From positions 496,001-560,000 of the forward strand of contig NZ_JBITMQ010000002.1 in assembly GCF_044466355.1 (NCBI RefSeq): 64,000 nucleotides of DNA, read 5' to 3'. Within the stretch, counting starts at the first letter, position 1. Every line of letters starts with the position of its first letter. This DNA is from Actinophytocola sp044466355 (GTDB lineage Bacteria > Actinomycetota > Actinomycetes > Mycobacteriales > Pseudonocardiaceae). Shown here one piece after another: positions 16,388 through 25,167 of the stretch. Made by a program: the position numbers and the translations under genes. The notes beneath the pieces were generated by a model, which saw only the letters and a program-made list of their open reading frames with translations, was not told where the DNA came from and searched no databases.

Positions 16388-17400
16388 TCCACGACGCGGC
16401 GGATGACCGCGATGGTGCCGATGGCGTCGATGCCGCCGATCTTGACGTTCTCGCCGAAGCTCGGCGCGTGCACCGCGCGGACGCCGTCGACCGCGATGGC
16501 CACGTGGTGGACCGGGTTGCCGTAGAAGATGAGGTCGCCGGCCCGCACATTCGCCCGCGCGACCGCCTTGCCGACGAGCGCCTGCTGGCGGGACACCCTC
16601 GGCATGGCGATGCCGATGGTCCGGAACGCTGTCTGTACGAGCCCGGAGCAGTCGTAGGAGCTGGGGCCGACCGCGCCCCACAGGTACGGCTTGCCCATCT
16701 GCGAGAGCGCGAACTGCAGCATCTCGCCCGCGTTGCCGCCGGGAAGGACGACGTCGCCGCCGTAGTCCTCGATGCCCTCGAGCAGCGAGCGCTGTTCGGG
16801 GGTGAGGTTGTCGAGCGCGGCCCGGACCTCGGCGATCTGGGCGTCGAGCGCCGAGCGGCGCTGCCGGACCTTGGTGGCGGTGCCCGCGACCTTCGCCTCC
16901 AGACCGTGGGCGTGTGACTCGGCGGCGACCGCCTTGTCCTCGGCCGCCTCGGCTGCCTGGAGCGCGGTGTCGCCCTGGCGTGGGCCGCCGGTGAGGTGCG
17001 CGGCGATGGTCACCGCCTCGAGCTTGCCGACGAGGTCGTCGGGGCTGGTGCTGGTGACGAACGCGGTGAGCCCGTCGAGGTTGCGGCGTGCGGACAGCGC
17101 GTCGGCGACCCGGTCGAGGTCCTGCGCGGCGGTGGCCTTGTCGCGGAGCGCGTCGGCGGCCGCCTTGGCCTCGGCTGCGGTGTCCGCGGCGGCGGCGGAC
17201 GCCTTCTTGTGCGCGGCGAGCTCCTCCTGGACGACCAGCAGCTCCTCGTTGACGAGCTCGGCCTCCGCGGAGAGGTCGTAGTAGTGCGCGAGGAGCCCGG
17301 CGACAGTCGTCGGCTGCGCGGAGGCAGGCGCCACGACGAGCGTCGTGGTCAGCAGCACCGCGGCCCCGATGCCGGCCAGCGATGCGGGCAGTGCACGCAC
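16384..17400 (-). CDS. secreted NlpC/P60 peptidoglycan hydrolase (RipA-like)
   Basis: A 338-residue secreted protein. A signal peptide ends at about residue 28 (LVVAPASA-QPTT). Residues 33-205 form an alanine-rich coiled coil, and residues 224-336 the NlpC/P60 domain with catalytic Cys251 (SSYDCSGLV), His299 (HHVAIAV) and a third polar residue near His311. Such enzymes cut D-glutamyl-diaminopimelate links in the cell wall; the coiled coil normally restrains or localises the catalytic domain. GTG 17400 with GGGAG upstream is preferred over the longer frame from 17496, which would put a charged stretch before the signal peptide. Confidence 0.9.
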   Translation of the reverse strand: MRALPASLAGIGAAVLLTTTLVVAPASAQPTTVAGLLAHYYDLSAEAELVNEELLVVQEELAAHKKASAAAADTAAEAKAAADALRDKATAAQDLDRVADALSARRNLDGLTAFVTSTSPDDLVGKLEAVTIAAHLTGGPRQGDTALQAAEAAEDKAVAAESHAHGLEAKVAGTATKVRQRRSALDAQIAEVRAALDNLTPEQRSLLEGIEDYGGDVVLPGGNAGEMLQFALSQMGKPYLWGAVGPSSYDCSGLVQTAFRTIGIAMPRVSRQQALVGKAVARANVRAGDLIFYGNPVHHVAIAVDGVRAVHAPSFGENVKIGGIDAIGTIAVIRRVVE

Positions 17401-17512
17401 CCGAGCTCCCCTCTCGTTCGGTCGTCGGTGCCCATTCTTCAGCAAAGATCGCCGATCGCGGCGCGAATCCCGCGAAGCGGGCACCAACGTCTGCACGCTA
17501 GGGCAGCTCGCA

Positions 17513-17537
17513 TAACGGGACCGTTAGGGTGGATCAC
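17513..17537. promoter_or_regulatory. inverted repeat and -10 box between divergent genes
   Basis: TAACGG-GA-CCGTTA (17513-17526) is a perfect 14-base inverted repeat. The overlapping TAGGGT (17525-17530) lies seven bases before GTG 17538 and is a likely -10 box for a leaderless metallophosphoesterase mRNA. Confidence 0.5.
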
Positions 17538-18365
17538 GTGAGCAACCTCGTGGCCGCCTCCGACCTGCACGTGTCCTACAAGGAGAACCGCGAGGTCGTC
17601 GACCTGCTGCGGCCCGAGACGCCGCGGGACTGGCTGCTCGTGGCCGGTGACGTGGGAGAACGCATCACCGATGTCGAGTGGGCGCTGTCGGTGCTCAAGG
17701 AACGCTTCGCGCAGGTCGTGTGGGTCCCGGGCAACCACGAACTGTGGACCATGCCCGACGACCCGGTCACCATCCGCGGCGTCGAGCGGTACGAGGCGCT
17801 GGTCGAGATGTGCCGCGGGCTCGGTGTGGTCACCCCCGAGGACCCGTACCCGACGTGGCACGGCCCGGACGGCCCGGTGACGGTGGCGCCGCTGTTCCTC
17901 GGCTACGACTACACGTGGCGCCCGGACGGCTGCCACACCAAGGAGGCCGGGCTCGCGTACGCCCACCAGACCGGCATCGTGTGCACCGACGAGTACATGC
18001 TGCACCCGGACCCGTACCCCACCCGCGACGACTGGTGCCGCGCCCGGGTGGCCGAGACCGAGCAGCGGCTCAAGGAGTGCGACCCGGCGGTGCCGCTGGT
18101 CATGGTCAACCACTACCCGCTGGTCCGCGAACCGACGCGGGTGCTGCGGTACCCGGAGTTCGCGCAGTGGTGCGGCACCGAGCTGACCGCCGACTGGCAC
18201 ACCCGGTTCAACACCGCCGCGATGGTGTACGGACACCTGCACATCCCGAGGAGCACGGTGTACGACGGGGTGCCGTTCGAGGAGGTGTCCCTGGGCTACC
18301 CGAGGGAGTGGCAGCCCAGGAAGCGCCCGCACGGCCTACCCCGCCGCATTCTTCCGGCGGCCTGA
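17538..18365 (+). CDS. metallophosphoesterase
   Basis: A 275-residue calcineurin-like phosphoesterase. Metal-binding blocks are ASDLHVSY (Asp, His), AGDVGE (Asp), PGNHELW (Asn-His), VNHYPL (His) and YGHLHIPR (His-x-His). GTG 17538 is chosen because MSNLVAASDLH is the natural start and TAGGGT sits seven bases before it; GTG 17529 is in frame. In many actinomycetes this family lies beside a phosphopantetheinyl transferase gene, but none is present here. Substrate unknown. Confidence 0.85.
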   Translation: MSNLVAASDLHVSYKENREVVDLLRPETPRDWLLVAGDVGERITDVEWALSVLKERFAQVVWVPGNHELWTMPDDPVTIRGVERYEALVEMCRGLGVVTPEDPYPTWHGPDGPVTVAPLFLGYDYTWRPDGCHTKEAGLAYAHQTGIVCTDEYMLHPDPYPTRDDWCRARVAETEQRLKECDPAVPLVMVNHYPLVREPTRVLRYPEFAQWCGTELTADWHTRFNTAAMVYGHLHIPRSTVYDGVPFEEVSLGYPREWQPRKRPHGLPRRILPAA

Positions 18366-18432
18366 CGGAACCACGGCACCCCCGCCGCCGAGCGACCAAC
18401 CACGGCCTCCGACATGAGGATGCCGCCCTCGG

Positions 18433-20904
18433 TCATTCCGTCTTGATCGCGTCGAGCACGTCGGTTCGTGCGGCTCGGCGCGCGGGCCACAGTGCCGACA
18501 GCACTCCGACCAGCACCATCCCGGCCAGCGAGATCAGGATGACCACGTAGGGCACTCCGATGTCGAAGAGCGGGTTGCCGAGCATCACGTGCTGCATGAC
18601 GGCGCCGAACAGCAGGCCCACCACGATGCCCAGCACACCTCCGTAGGCGCAGATCACGAGGCTCTCGAAGCGCACGGTTCGGCGCACCAGGCGTCGGGCC
18701 GCGCCGACCGCGCGCAGCACGCCGATCTCCCGGGTCCGTTCGATGACCGACAGCGCCAGCGTGTTGATCACCCCGAACACGGCGATCACGATCGCGGCGC
18801 CGAACATCGCGTACATCACCGACAGCAGCAGCTGGAAGTCCTCGACGTCCTCGGCCAGCACGCCCTCCCGGTCGGTCACCGTCACGTCCGGCCGGTCCGC
18901 GAACGTCGCCTCGAGCGCTGCGCGTGCCTCGCCGATCGCGTACACGGTCGTGACCCGGTCCCGTAACCAGTCGGGTGCCCGGCTGACGTCGAGGTAGAAC
19001 AGCGGTTGTCCCTCGACGGTCTCGATCAGCCCGACGATCCGTTGCCGCACCGGCGGCGCGCCGGGGAACTCGAGCGCGACCTCGTCGCCGACGCCGATGC
19101 CGAGCATCGCGGCCTGGTTGGTGCCCACCACGACCCCGCGCCGCAGGTCACCGCTGCCCTCGACGATCTTCGGGGTGAGCACGGCACCGAACCCGGCCGG
19201 TTCGATCGCCGACACCGAGGTGCGGCTGGTGCCGCCCGCGTAGGTGACGCCGACCAGCGCGTACCGGTCGGCGGCCACGCGTTCGACACCCGGTGCCGCC
19301 CGGGCCCGGTCGAGCACGTCGGAGCCGAGCGGGTCGGCGCCGGAGGCCGAGCGCAGGATGGTGGCGTTGGCGGGCACGGTGGTCCGGACCGCGGCCCCGA
19401 GCATCGACACCATCGTCTCGCCGAGGGTCGCGAACGCGCACACCAGCGCGAGCCCGACCAGCAGCGCCGACGACGTCGCGGCCGTGCGCCGCGGATCGCG
19501 GACGGCGTTGCGGGTCGCCAGGCGCACGACGGGCCCACCACGTCGCCCGGCGATCCGCGCCACCGGCCGCAGCGCCGCGGTGGCGAGCACCGGCGCGAGC
19601 AGCAGCACGCCCAGCCAGGCAACCACCCCGGCGGTCAGGCACAGCACGCGTTCGGCGTTGCTCAGGCCGTCACCCGAGATGAACGCCACCGCGAGCACAC
19701 CGGTGACGAGCAGCGCGGTCCCGGCCACGGTCCGGCGACGGGCCGGGTGCGGACGTGCCTGCCCGCCCGAGTCGGTGCGGAGGGCGGCGACCGGTGCGAC
19801 CGCCGCCGCACGCCGGGCCGAGGCCCACGCGGCGGTCGCCGTGACTCCGATGCCGGCCAGGTAGCCGATCGCGATCGCCGGCGGGGTGACCGAGTAGGTG
19901 ACGGACTCGTCCGCCGGCGTGAACGCCCACATGCCCAGCAGGCCGAGTGCCACACCCGCCGCCACCCCCACCGTGGCGCCGACGAACCCGAGCGTCGCCG
20001 CCTCCAGCAGCACCGTGCGGCGGACCTGTCGTCGGCTCGCGCCCACGGCCCGCAGCAGCGCGAACTGCCGCACCCGTTGCGTGACCAGCATCGTGAACGT
20101 GTTCGCGATGACGAACGTGCCCACCAGCAACGCCACCGCCGCGAACGCCAGCAGTGACTCGCGCGTCGACCGCGCCGCCTCGTCGGCGTCGTCGCGGTGT
20201 TCGGCCACCAGTTCCTCGCCGGTGTGCACGGTCAGGTCCGGCGCGGTCATCGCGCGGCGCACCGCCTCGACGACCGACGCGCCGGACGCCCCCGCCGTCG
20301 TCCGCAGTTCCAGTCGGTCGTAGGCGTCGCCCAGCAGCGCGGTCGCGTCGGCCGCCGCGAAGGCCACCGCCGGGACGGACTCCACCCCCAGGGTCCGGTA
20401 TTCGAAGATGCCCGCGACCTCGGCGCGGGCCTCCCGGCCGTCGGCCAGGATGACCCTCGCCTCCTCCCCCGGGGCAAGACCGGACTCGGCCGCCGCCGCC
20501 ACTGACAGCGCCACCTCGCCCGCGGCGGGCGCCCGGCCCTCGGTCAGGGTGAAGCGGCCGGTGTCGTCCCAGCCCGTGCCGGCGCGGGCGTGGCCACCGG
20601 GGATGATCTTGCCGTGCTCACCGACGAGCGACGCCGGGGCGGCGTGCACCGCGGTGACCTCGTCCACGCCAGGGAGCTCCGCCAGGCGGCGTGCGTCCGC
20701 GGTCGTCAGCGCCGGGTGAGCCGCCGGGCCGCGGACCGCCACGTCCACATCGGACCGCGTGGCGGTCGCGGTGGACGACGCGGCGGTCGAGTCGGCGATC
20801 ACCCACGTGGCGACCACGAACGCCACCCCGAGGACGATCGCCACGAGGGTCATCGCGATCCGGCCCTTGTGTGCGCGCAGGTCGCGCAGCATCGCCCGCA
20901 GCAT
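18433..20904 (-). CDS. ABC transporter permease, FtsX/MacB type, two FtsX domains
   Basis: An 823-residue permease with the duplicated layout of this family: an N-terminal helix (IAMTLVAIVLGVAFVVATWV), a large extracytoplasmic domain (about 45-245), three helices with the FtsX signature RQFALLRAVGASRRQVRR, a second extracytoplasmic domain, and a final FtsX block with RTREIGVLRAVGAARRLVRR and GVLSALWPARRAART. ATG 20904 overlaps the ATPase stop (ATGA). With its ATPase it forms a MacB-type mechanotransmission or export system. The reading frame stays open far upstream of this start, antisense to the histidine kinase, which is not coding. Confidence 0.9.
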   Translation of the reverse strand: MLRAMLRDLRAHKGRIAMTLVAIVLGVAFVVATWVIADSTAASSTATATRSDVDVAVRGPAAHPALTTADARRLAELPGVDEVTAVHAAPASLVGEHGKIIPGGHARAGTGWDDTGRFTLTEGRAPAAGEVALSVAAAAESGLAPGEEARVILADGREARAEVAGIFEYRTLGVESVPAVAFAAADATALLGDAYDRLELRTTAGASGASVVEAVRRAMTAPDLTVHTGEELVAEHRDDADEAARSTRESLLAFAAVALLVGTFVIANTFTMLVTQRVRQFALLRAVGASRRQVRRTVLLEAATLGFVGATVGVAAGVALGLLGMWAFTPADESVTYSVTPPAIAIGYLAGIGVTATAAWASARRAAAVAPVAALRTDSGGQARPHPARRRTVAGTALLVTGVLAVAFISGDGLSNAERVLCLTAGVVAWLGVLLLAPVLATAALRPVARIAGRRGGPVVRLATRNAVRDPRRTAATSSALLVGLALVCAFATLGETMVSMLGAAVRTTVPANATILRSASGADPLGSDVLDRARAAPGVERVAADRYALVGVTYAGGTSRTSVSAIEPAGFGAVLTPKIVEGSGDLRRGVVVGTNQAAMLGIGVGDEVALEFPGAPPVRQRIVGLIETVEGQPLFYLDVSRAPDWLRDRVTTVYAIGEARAALEATFADRPDVTVTDREGVLAEDVEDFQLLLSVMYAMFGAAIVIAVFGVINTLALSVIERTREIGVLRAVGAARRLVRRTVRFESLVICAYGGVLGIVVGLLFGAVMQHVMLGNPLFDIGVPYVVILISLAGMVLVGVLSALWPARRAARTDVLDAIKTE

Positions 20905-21644
20905 CAGACACCCGCCCGTTCGAGGTGCTTCATGCGGTCGAGCACACCGTCCGCGGTCGGTGCGGTGAGCTCGTCGACGAGCCTGCCGTCGGCGAGGAAC
21001 AGCACCCGGTCCGCGTACGCGGCGGCGGCGGGCTCGTGCGTGACCATCACGACGGTGCGGCCGAACTCGTCGACGCTGGCGCGCAACAGCTCGAGCAGGT
21101 CGGCCGACGACTTCGAGTCCAGCGCGCCGGTCGGCTCGTCGGCGAACACCACGTCCGGATTCGTGATCAGCGCACGCGCGCACGCCACGCGCTGCTGCTG
21201 ACCACCGGACAGCTGGGCGGGCCGGTGGTGCAGGCGGTCGCGCAGCCCGACGGCGGCGACGATGGCCGCCGCCAGCTCCTCGTCGGGAGCGCGGCCCGCG
21301 AGGTCCAGCGGCAGCGTGATGTTCTCCCACGCGGTCAGCGTCGGCAGCAGGTTGAACGCCTGGAACACGAACCCCACCCGGTCCCGGCGCAGCGCGGTCA
21401 GCTCGTTGTCCGCCATGCCGGACAGCGCGGCGTCGCCGAGGAACACCTCGCCGCTCGTCGGCTCGTCGAGCCCCGCGACGCAGTGCATGAGCGTGGACTT
21501 GCCGGAGCCGGACGGGCCCATGATCGCCGTGAACCGTCCACTGTGGAAGTCGACGTCGACGCCGGCGAGCGCGACGACGCGCGAATCCCCTTCGCCGTAT
21601 ACCTTCGTGAGTGAGCGGGCACGTGCCGCTGGTCGTTTCTGCAC
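20904..21644 (-). CDS. ABC transporter ATP-binding protein, MacB/LolD type
   Basis: About 246 residues from GTG 21644. Walker A is MGPSGSGKST, the signature LSGGQQQRVACARAL, Walker B VVFADEPTGALD, and the H-loop VMVTHE. The order and the coupled FtsX-type permease identify the MacB/LolD group. The start is uncertain: ATG 21680 and GTG 21740 are in frame, but the longer forms would include the inverted repeat at 21697-21728. Divergent from a DesK-type histidine kinase, which probably controls this operon. Confidence 0.88.
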   Translation of the reverse strand: MQKRPAARARSLTKVYGEGDSRVVALAGVDVDFHSGRFTAIMGPSGSGKSTLMHCVAGLDEPTSGEVFLGDAALSGMADNELTALRRDRVGFVFQAFNLLPTLTAWENITLPLDLAGRAPDEELAAAIVAAVGLRDRLHHRPAQLSGGQQQRVACARALITNPDVVFADEPTGALDSKSSADLLELLRASVDEFGRTVVMVTHEPAAAAYADRVLFLADGRLVDELTAPTADGVLDRMKHLERAGV

Positions 21645-21696
21645 GGCGTCGACGATCCCCGAATCCGCGGCCGGCCACATCGGACCGTGGGCCGGA

Positions 21697-21728
21697 ATCG
21701 CGGGTCGGACCCAGGTCCGACCCGCGAT
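21697..21728. promoter_or_regulatory. 32-base inverted repeat, candidate operator between ABC operon and two-component system
   Basis: Perfect 15-base arms (21697-21711 and 21714-21728, core GGGTCGGACC) are separated by two bases. Such a long perfect repeat in the divergent promoter region is a candidate binding site for the response regulator encoded at 22926. A LuxR-type dimer would fit; not proven. Confidence 0.55.
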
Positions 21729-21774
21729 CGAAAAGTCCACCCGTGGTGGGACGCGGCCCGCGGCGTCCGCCGGA

Positions 21775-21786
21775 TACCGTCGCGTT
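21775..21786 (+). promoter_or_regulatory. -10 box of leaderless histidine kinase gene
   Basis: TACCGT (21775-21780) lies six bases before GTG 21787, and no ribosome binding site is present. Confidence 0.45.
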
Positions 21787-22929
21787 GTGCTCGAATTCCT
21801 CCGTTCCCGGTACCTCTTCGCCCTCGACGTGGTCGTGGGCGGAGTGCTCGGTGCCGTCGTCGGCTACGCGGCGGTCGAAGCCGACGTCGAGCACCGGATC
21901 GACGAACCGCTCTGGGTGTCGGTGCTCGCCACCGCGTTGATCGTGGGACCGGTCGTCGTGCGGCGGGCGGCACCGCTGCGTGCGTACGCGGTGAGCCTCG
22001 CGGCGGTGGTGGCCGCGATGGTGTCCGGAGTCGTCCCCGCCGTCGCCATCGGCGCACCGATCACCGCGGTCGCCGTCGTGCTGTACCTGGTCGCGGCCGA
22101 GGCGTCGTGGCGGCGGTCGGTGCCCGCGCTCGGCGCCGGACTCGCGGCGACGGTCGCGGTGATGCTGCACGACCGATTGACCGGCCGGCTCGTCGAACCG
22201 TGGACGGACAGCCTGCTCGGAGTCACGTTCGGGTGGCTCGTGCTCGTCACCGGGTGGACACTCGGGTTCGCCGCCCGCGAGCGGCGCAGGCACGCGGAGG
22301 ACGAGGCGACCCGCCGCACCGAGCATGCGGTGGCGGAGGAACGGCTGCGGATCGCGCGCGAACTCCACGACATCGTGGCCCACAGCATGAGCCTCATCGC
22401 GGTGAAGGCGGGCATCGGCAACCACGTCGCCGAAGCACGGCCCGCCGAGGCGCGCGAGGCGCTGCGGGTCATCGAGGCGACGAGCCGGAGTTCGCTGACC
22501 GAGATGCGGCACCTGCTCGGGGTCTTGCGCTCCGAAGTGGACAGTCCGGGCCTGGCGCCGGCGCCGGGCCCGGGTGGCATCCCGGCGCTCGTCGACCGGG
22601 CACGCACGGCCGGGGTCAGCGTGTCGCTGGATCTGGACGGCACCGACGACCTGGCCGAGGGCATCGGCCTGTCGGCGTACCGGATCGTGCAGGAGGCGCT
22701 CACCAACGTGGTCCGCCACGCCGCGCCCACCCGGTGCGTGATCACGGTGACGGTGGCGGAGGAGACTGTGCGGGTCGAGGTGACCAACGACGGTCCCCGG
22801 GTCGTGCGGGGGCCGGGCGGGCACGGGCTGATCGGGATGCGGGAGCGGGTGGCGGTGTACGGCGGCACGTTCGAGGCGGGGCCACGGCCGGACGGCGGCT
22901 GGCGCGTCGTGGCGGTGCTGCCGCGATGA
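21787..22929 (+). CDS. DesK/NarL-type sensor histidine kinase
   Basis: A 380-residue membrane kinase. About four helices fill residues 10-155, followed by the HisKA_3 dimerisation helix with phospho-acceptor His194 (ARELHDIVAHSMSLIAVKAG) and an ATPase domain with the N box VQEALTNVVRHA and G box GHGLIGMRERV. The small or absent outer domain suggests sensing in or at the membrane. GTG 21787 follows TACCGT by six bases. It is coupled to the response regulator by an ATGA overlap and diverges from the MacB-type ABC genes, an arrangement usually linked to cell-envelope or peptide stress. Confidence 0.92.
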   Translation: MLEFLRSRYLFALDVVVGGVLGAVVGYAAVEADVEHRIDEPLWVSVLATALIVGPVVVRRAAPLRAYAVSLAAVVAAMVSGVVPAVAIGAPITAVAVVLYLVAAEASWRRSVPALGAGLAATVAVMLHDRLTGRLVEPWTDSLLGVTFGWLVLVTGWTLGFAARERRRHAEDEATRRTEHAVAEERLRIARELHDIVAHSMSLIAVKAGIGNHVAEARPAEAREALRVIEATSRSSLTEMRHLLGVLRSEVDSPGLAPAPGPGGIPALVDRARTAGVSVSLDLDGTDDLAEGIGLSAYRIVQEALTNVVRHAAPTRCVITVTVAEETVRVEVTNDGPRVVRGPGGHGLIGMRERVAVYGGTFEAGPRPDGGWRVVAVLPR

Positions 22930-23582
22930 CGAGTGTCCTGGTGGCCGACGACCAGGCGCTGGTGCGCGGCAGTTTCCGTGTGCTGGTGGAGACCGCTCCC
23001 GGGTTCAGCGCCGTCGGCGAGGCCGAGGACGGCGTGGCCGCGGTCGAGCTGGCGGGCAGGCTCCGGCCGGACGTGGTGCTCATGGACGTGCGGATGCCGA
23101 GGATGGACGGCATCGAGGCCACGAGGCGGATCTGCGCCGATCCGGCCACCTCGGGTGTGCGGGTCCTGATCCTGACCACGTTCGACCTGGACGACTACGT
23201 GTACGCGGCGTTGCGTGCCGGTGCGAGCGGCTTCCTGTTGAAGGACACCCCGCCCGCCGACCTGCTGAACGCGATCAGCGTGGTGGCCGCCGGTGAGGCA
23301 CTGCTCGCGCCCACGGTGACCCGCAGGCTGATCGCCGAGTTCGCCCGGCGCCCGGAACCGGCGGCCAAAGCGGCCGACCTCGACGGGATCACCGAGCGGG
23401 AACGGGAGGTGCTGCTGCTGATCGCCCGCGGCATGTCCAACACGGAGATCGCCGCGCAGCTGTACGTGGGTTTGGCCACGGTGAAGACGCACATCGGCCG
23501 GTTGCTGAGCAAGCTCAACGCGCGGGACCGGGCGCAGCTGGTGATCAAGGCGTACGAGTCCGGCCTGGTCACGCCCGCTTGA
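22926..23582 (+). CDS. NarL/LuxR-type response regulator
   Basis: A 218-residue regulator. The receiver domain has acidic pocket Asp8/Asp9, phospho-acceptor Asp54 (VVLMDVRMPRMDG), switch Thr in LILTTFD and Lys in FLLKDTPP. The C-terminal LuxR helix-turn-helix reads TEREREVLLLIARGMSNTEI then VKTHIGRLLSKL. ATG 22926 overlaps the kinase stop codon. The probable target is the divergent ABC operon through the inverted repeat at 21697. Confidence 0.93.
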   Translation: MTSVLVADDQALVRGSFRVLVETAPGFSAVGEAEDGVAAVELAGRLRPDVVLMDVRMPRMDGIEATRRICADPATSGVRVLILTTFDLDDYVYAALRAGASGFLLKDTPPADLLNAISVVAAGEALLAPTVTRRLIAEFARRPEPAAKAADLDGITEREREVLLLIARGMSNTEIAAQLYVGLATVKTHIGRLLSKLNARDRAQLVIKAYESGLVTPA

Positions 23583-23595
23583 TACGGTCGCGATC

Positions 23596-24216
23596 ATGCC
23601 AGTCTCCGCTGATGACGTCGCCCAGTCCGTCCGCCTCGCCACGGACACGCTCGCCACGGCGACGACCGGGTGGGACAAGCCGGCGGGCGACCTCACGTGG
23701 ACCTGCTGGGAGACCACCGAGCACATCGCCGACGACCTTCTCTTCTACGCGACCCAGCTGACCAGGAGCGCGACCGACGGGTGGACGCCGTTCCGGATGG
23801 CCGCACGCCGCGAGGGCGGGCCCGAGGTGGCGATGTTCGCTGACGACGAGGCCGGGCCCGCCGGGTTGCTGGACATGGTCGACGCGTGCGGCGGGCTGCT
23901 CACCGCCGCCGTGCGGACGGCGGCACCGGAGGCACGCGGCCACCACGTGTTCGGCACCGCCGACGCGGAAGGCTTCGCCGCCATGGGCGTGGTGGAAGTT
24001 CTCGTCCACACCGCCGACGTGGCGGATGGTCTCGGGCTGCCGTGGCACCCGCCCGCCCACCTGTGCGCACGGGTGCTGACCCGCTTGTTCCCCGAGGTCG
24101 GGCCGGCAGGCGACCCCTGGCAGTCCCTGCTGTGGGCCACCGGCCGCGCCACGCTCCCCGATCGTCCACAACGGACCGAATGGACGTGGCACAGCGCGCC
24201 GCTCGAACGCGGCTGA
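23596..24216 (+). CDS. DinB/maleylpyruvate isomerase N-terminal-domain protein
   Basis: A 206-residue four-helix protein. CWETTEHIADDLLFYATQL, GVVEVLVHTADVADGLGLPW and the opening SADDVAQSVRLATDTL match the mycothiol-dependent maleylpyruvate isomerase/DinB fold, with His residues in helices 2 and 4 placed to bind metal (TTEHIADD, VLVHTADV). Many actinomycete members are metal- and mycothiol-dependent transferases of unknown substrate. TACGGT (23583-23588) lies seven bases before ATG 23596, so it is probably transcribed separately from the two-component genes as a leaderless mRNA. Confidence 0.8.
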   Translation: MPVSADDVAQSVRLATDTLATATTGWDKPAGDLTWTCWETTEHIADDLLFYATQLTRSATDGWTPFRMAARREGGPEVAMFADDEAGPAGLLDMVDACGGLLTAAVRTAAPEARGHHVFGTADAEGFAAMGVVEVLVHTADVADGLGLPWHPPAHLCARVLTRLFPEVGPAGDPWQSLLWATGRATLPDRPQRTEWTWHSAPLERG

Positions 24217-24232
24217 CCGGCTCACGGGAGCA

Positions 24233-25105
24233 TCAGACCGGCCGCCGCGCCACCCGGTACACCACCGGACCGGCCAGCAGCAACGACGCGACCACGAGGA
24301 TCCCGGTCTCCGTCCACTGGAACTGCCAGTACCGGTCGGTGGGGTGGTAGAACAGGACGGTCCGGTAGTCCGAGTCGCGGATGCACGACAGGTACGCCTC
24401 GCCGTCCACGGCGGCGCATTCCGGCACCACCTCCGACTCGACCCCGGCCGGTGACAGATATGCCGAGCCGGTGATGAACGAGGTGGGCAGAGTGTCGGCG
24501 CCCTCGACGACGATCCGCGCGGGCTCGGCGTAGTCCTGACGGACGGCGAACAGCCCCATCATCGCGAGGACGAACACCGCGATCGTCACCGCGAACGCGG
24601 GTAGCGTCCTGCGCAGCACACCGCCTGCCGCGGTGCCGAGCGCGAACGCGAACAGCCACCACACGCCGCCGAGCACCCCGGTGGCGCCGAAGAACTCGGT
24701 GTCGCCGAAGCGGTCGGCGAGGCCGGTGCTCTCGAAGACGGACAGCCACGCGCTGACCATCCCGCCGAGCGCGAGCCCCGCCCCGGTCACCGCGAGCCCG
24801 AGGACACCGAGCTTCACGGCGAGCCACCGCGGCCTGCTCACCGACTGCGTCCACGCGAGCCGGTGCGTGCCGCGTTCCAGCTCGCGCGCCAGCAGTGGCG
24901 CACCCCAGAACATGCCCACCCCGAGCGGCACCACCGGCAGCCAGCTCACATAGAGGGACAGTTCGTCGTAACGCGCGCCGCGCGCGTCGTCCGGCAACCC
25001 GGAGGCCGCCAGCCCGTGCACGAGCAGCACGGCCCCGACCACCACCAGAAAACCGGCGGTCACCAGGATCTGCGCGCGGTGCTGACGCCACGTCAACCAC
25101 ACCAT
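24233..25105 (-). CDS. ABC transporter permease of a YtrA-like operon
   Basis: A 290-residue membrane protein with six likely helices (QILVTAGFLVVVGAVLLVHGL, WLPVVPLGVGMFWGAPLLA, LGVLGLAVTGAGLALGGMV and others). MVWLTWRQHRAQ at the start and RELERGTHRLAWTQSVSRPRW in the first cytoplasmic loop are typical of actinomycete ABC-2-type permeases paired with a GntR/ATPase set. A large outer loop (about 190-260) contains two Cys in an exported stretch. ATG 25105 with GAGGGGAG upstream is chosen over ATG 25126. Last gene of the operon. Confidence 0.82.
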   Translation of the reverse strand: MVWLTWRQHRAQILVTAGFLVVVGAVLLVHGLAASGLPDDARGARYDELSLYVSWLPVVPLGVGMFWGAPLLARELERGTHRLAWTQSVSRPRWLAVKLGVLGLAVTGAGLALGGMVSAWLSVFESTGLADRFGDTEFFGATGVLGGVWWLFAFALGTAAGGVLRRTLPAFAVTIAVFVLAMMGLFAVRQDYAEPARIVVEGADTLPTSFITGSAYLSPAGVESEVVPECAAVDGEAYLSCIRDSDYRTVLFYHPTDRYWQFQWTETGILVVASLLLAGPVVYRVARRPV

Positions 25106-25130
25106 CGTCGTTCTCCCCTCAGTCATGGGT

Positions 25131-25160
25131 CAGCGGGCCCGACCCCCAGCCGGGCCGCTG
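25131..25160 (-). terminator. hairpin between ATPase and permease genes (attenuator-like)
   Basis: CAGCGGGCCC (25131-25140) can pair with GGGCCGCTG (25152-25160) with one bulge. It lies in the 62-base gap between the two ABC genes and could partly stop or stabilise the operon transcript. Confidence 0.35.
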
Positions 25161-25167
25161 AAGAAGA

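Noticed and set aside
17401..17512. Possible cyclic-di-AMP (ydaO-type) riboswitch upstream of the NlpC/P60 gene
   Set aside because: Such genes often carry one, but the leader is only about 100 bases and I cannot find the conserved ydaO blocks.
18366..18432. Phosphopantetheinyl transferase expected beside the metallophosphoesterase
   Set aside because: The 67-base gap is too short and the next gene is an ABC permease; the common actinomycete pair is not present.
18433..22824. A 1463-codon open frame on the minus strand
   Set aside because: Only 18433-20904 has permease character and a coupled ATG. The rest runs antisense to the histidine kinase and through the ATPase in another frame; it is open because of the high GC content.
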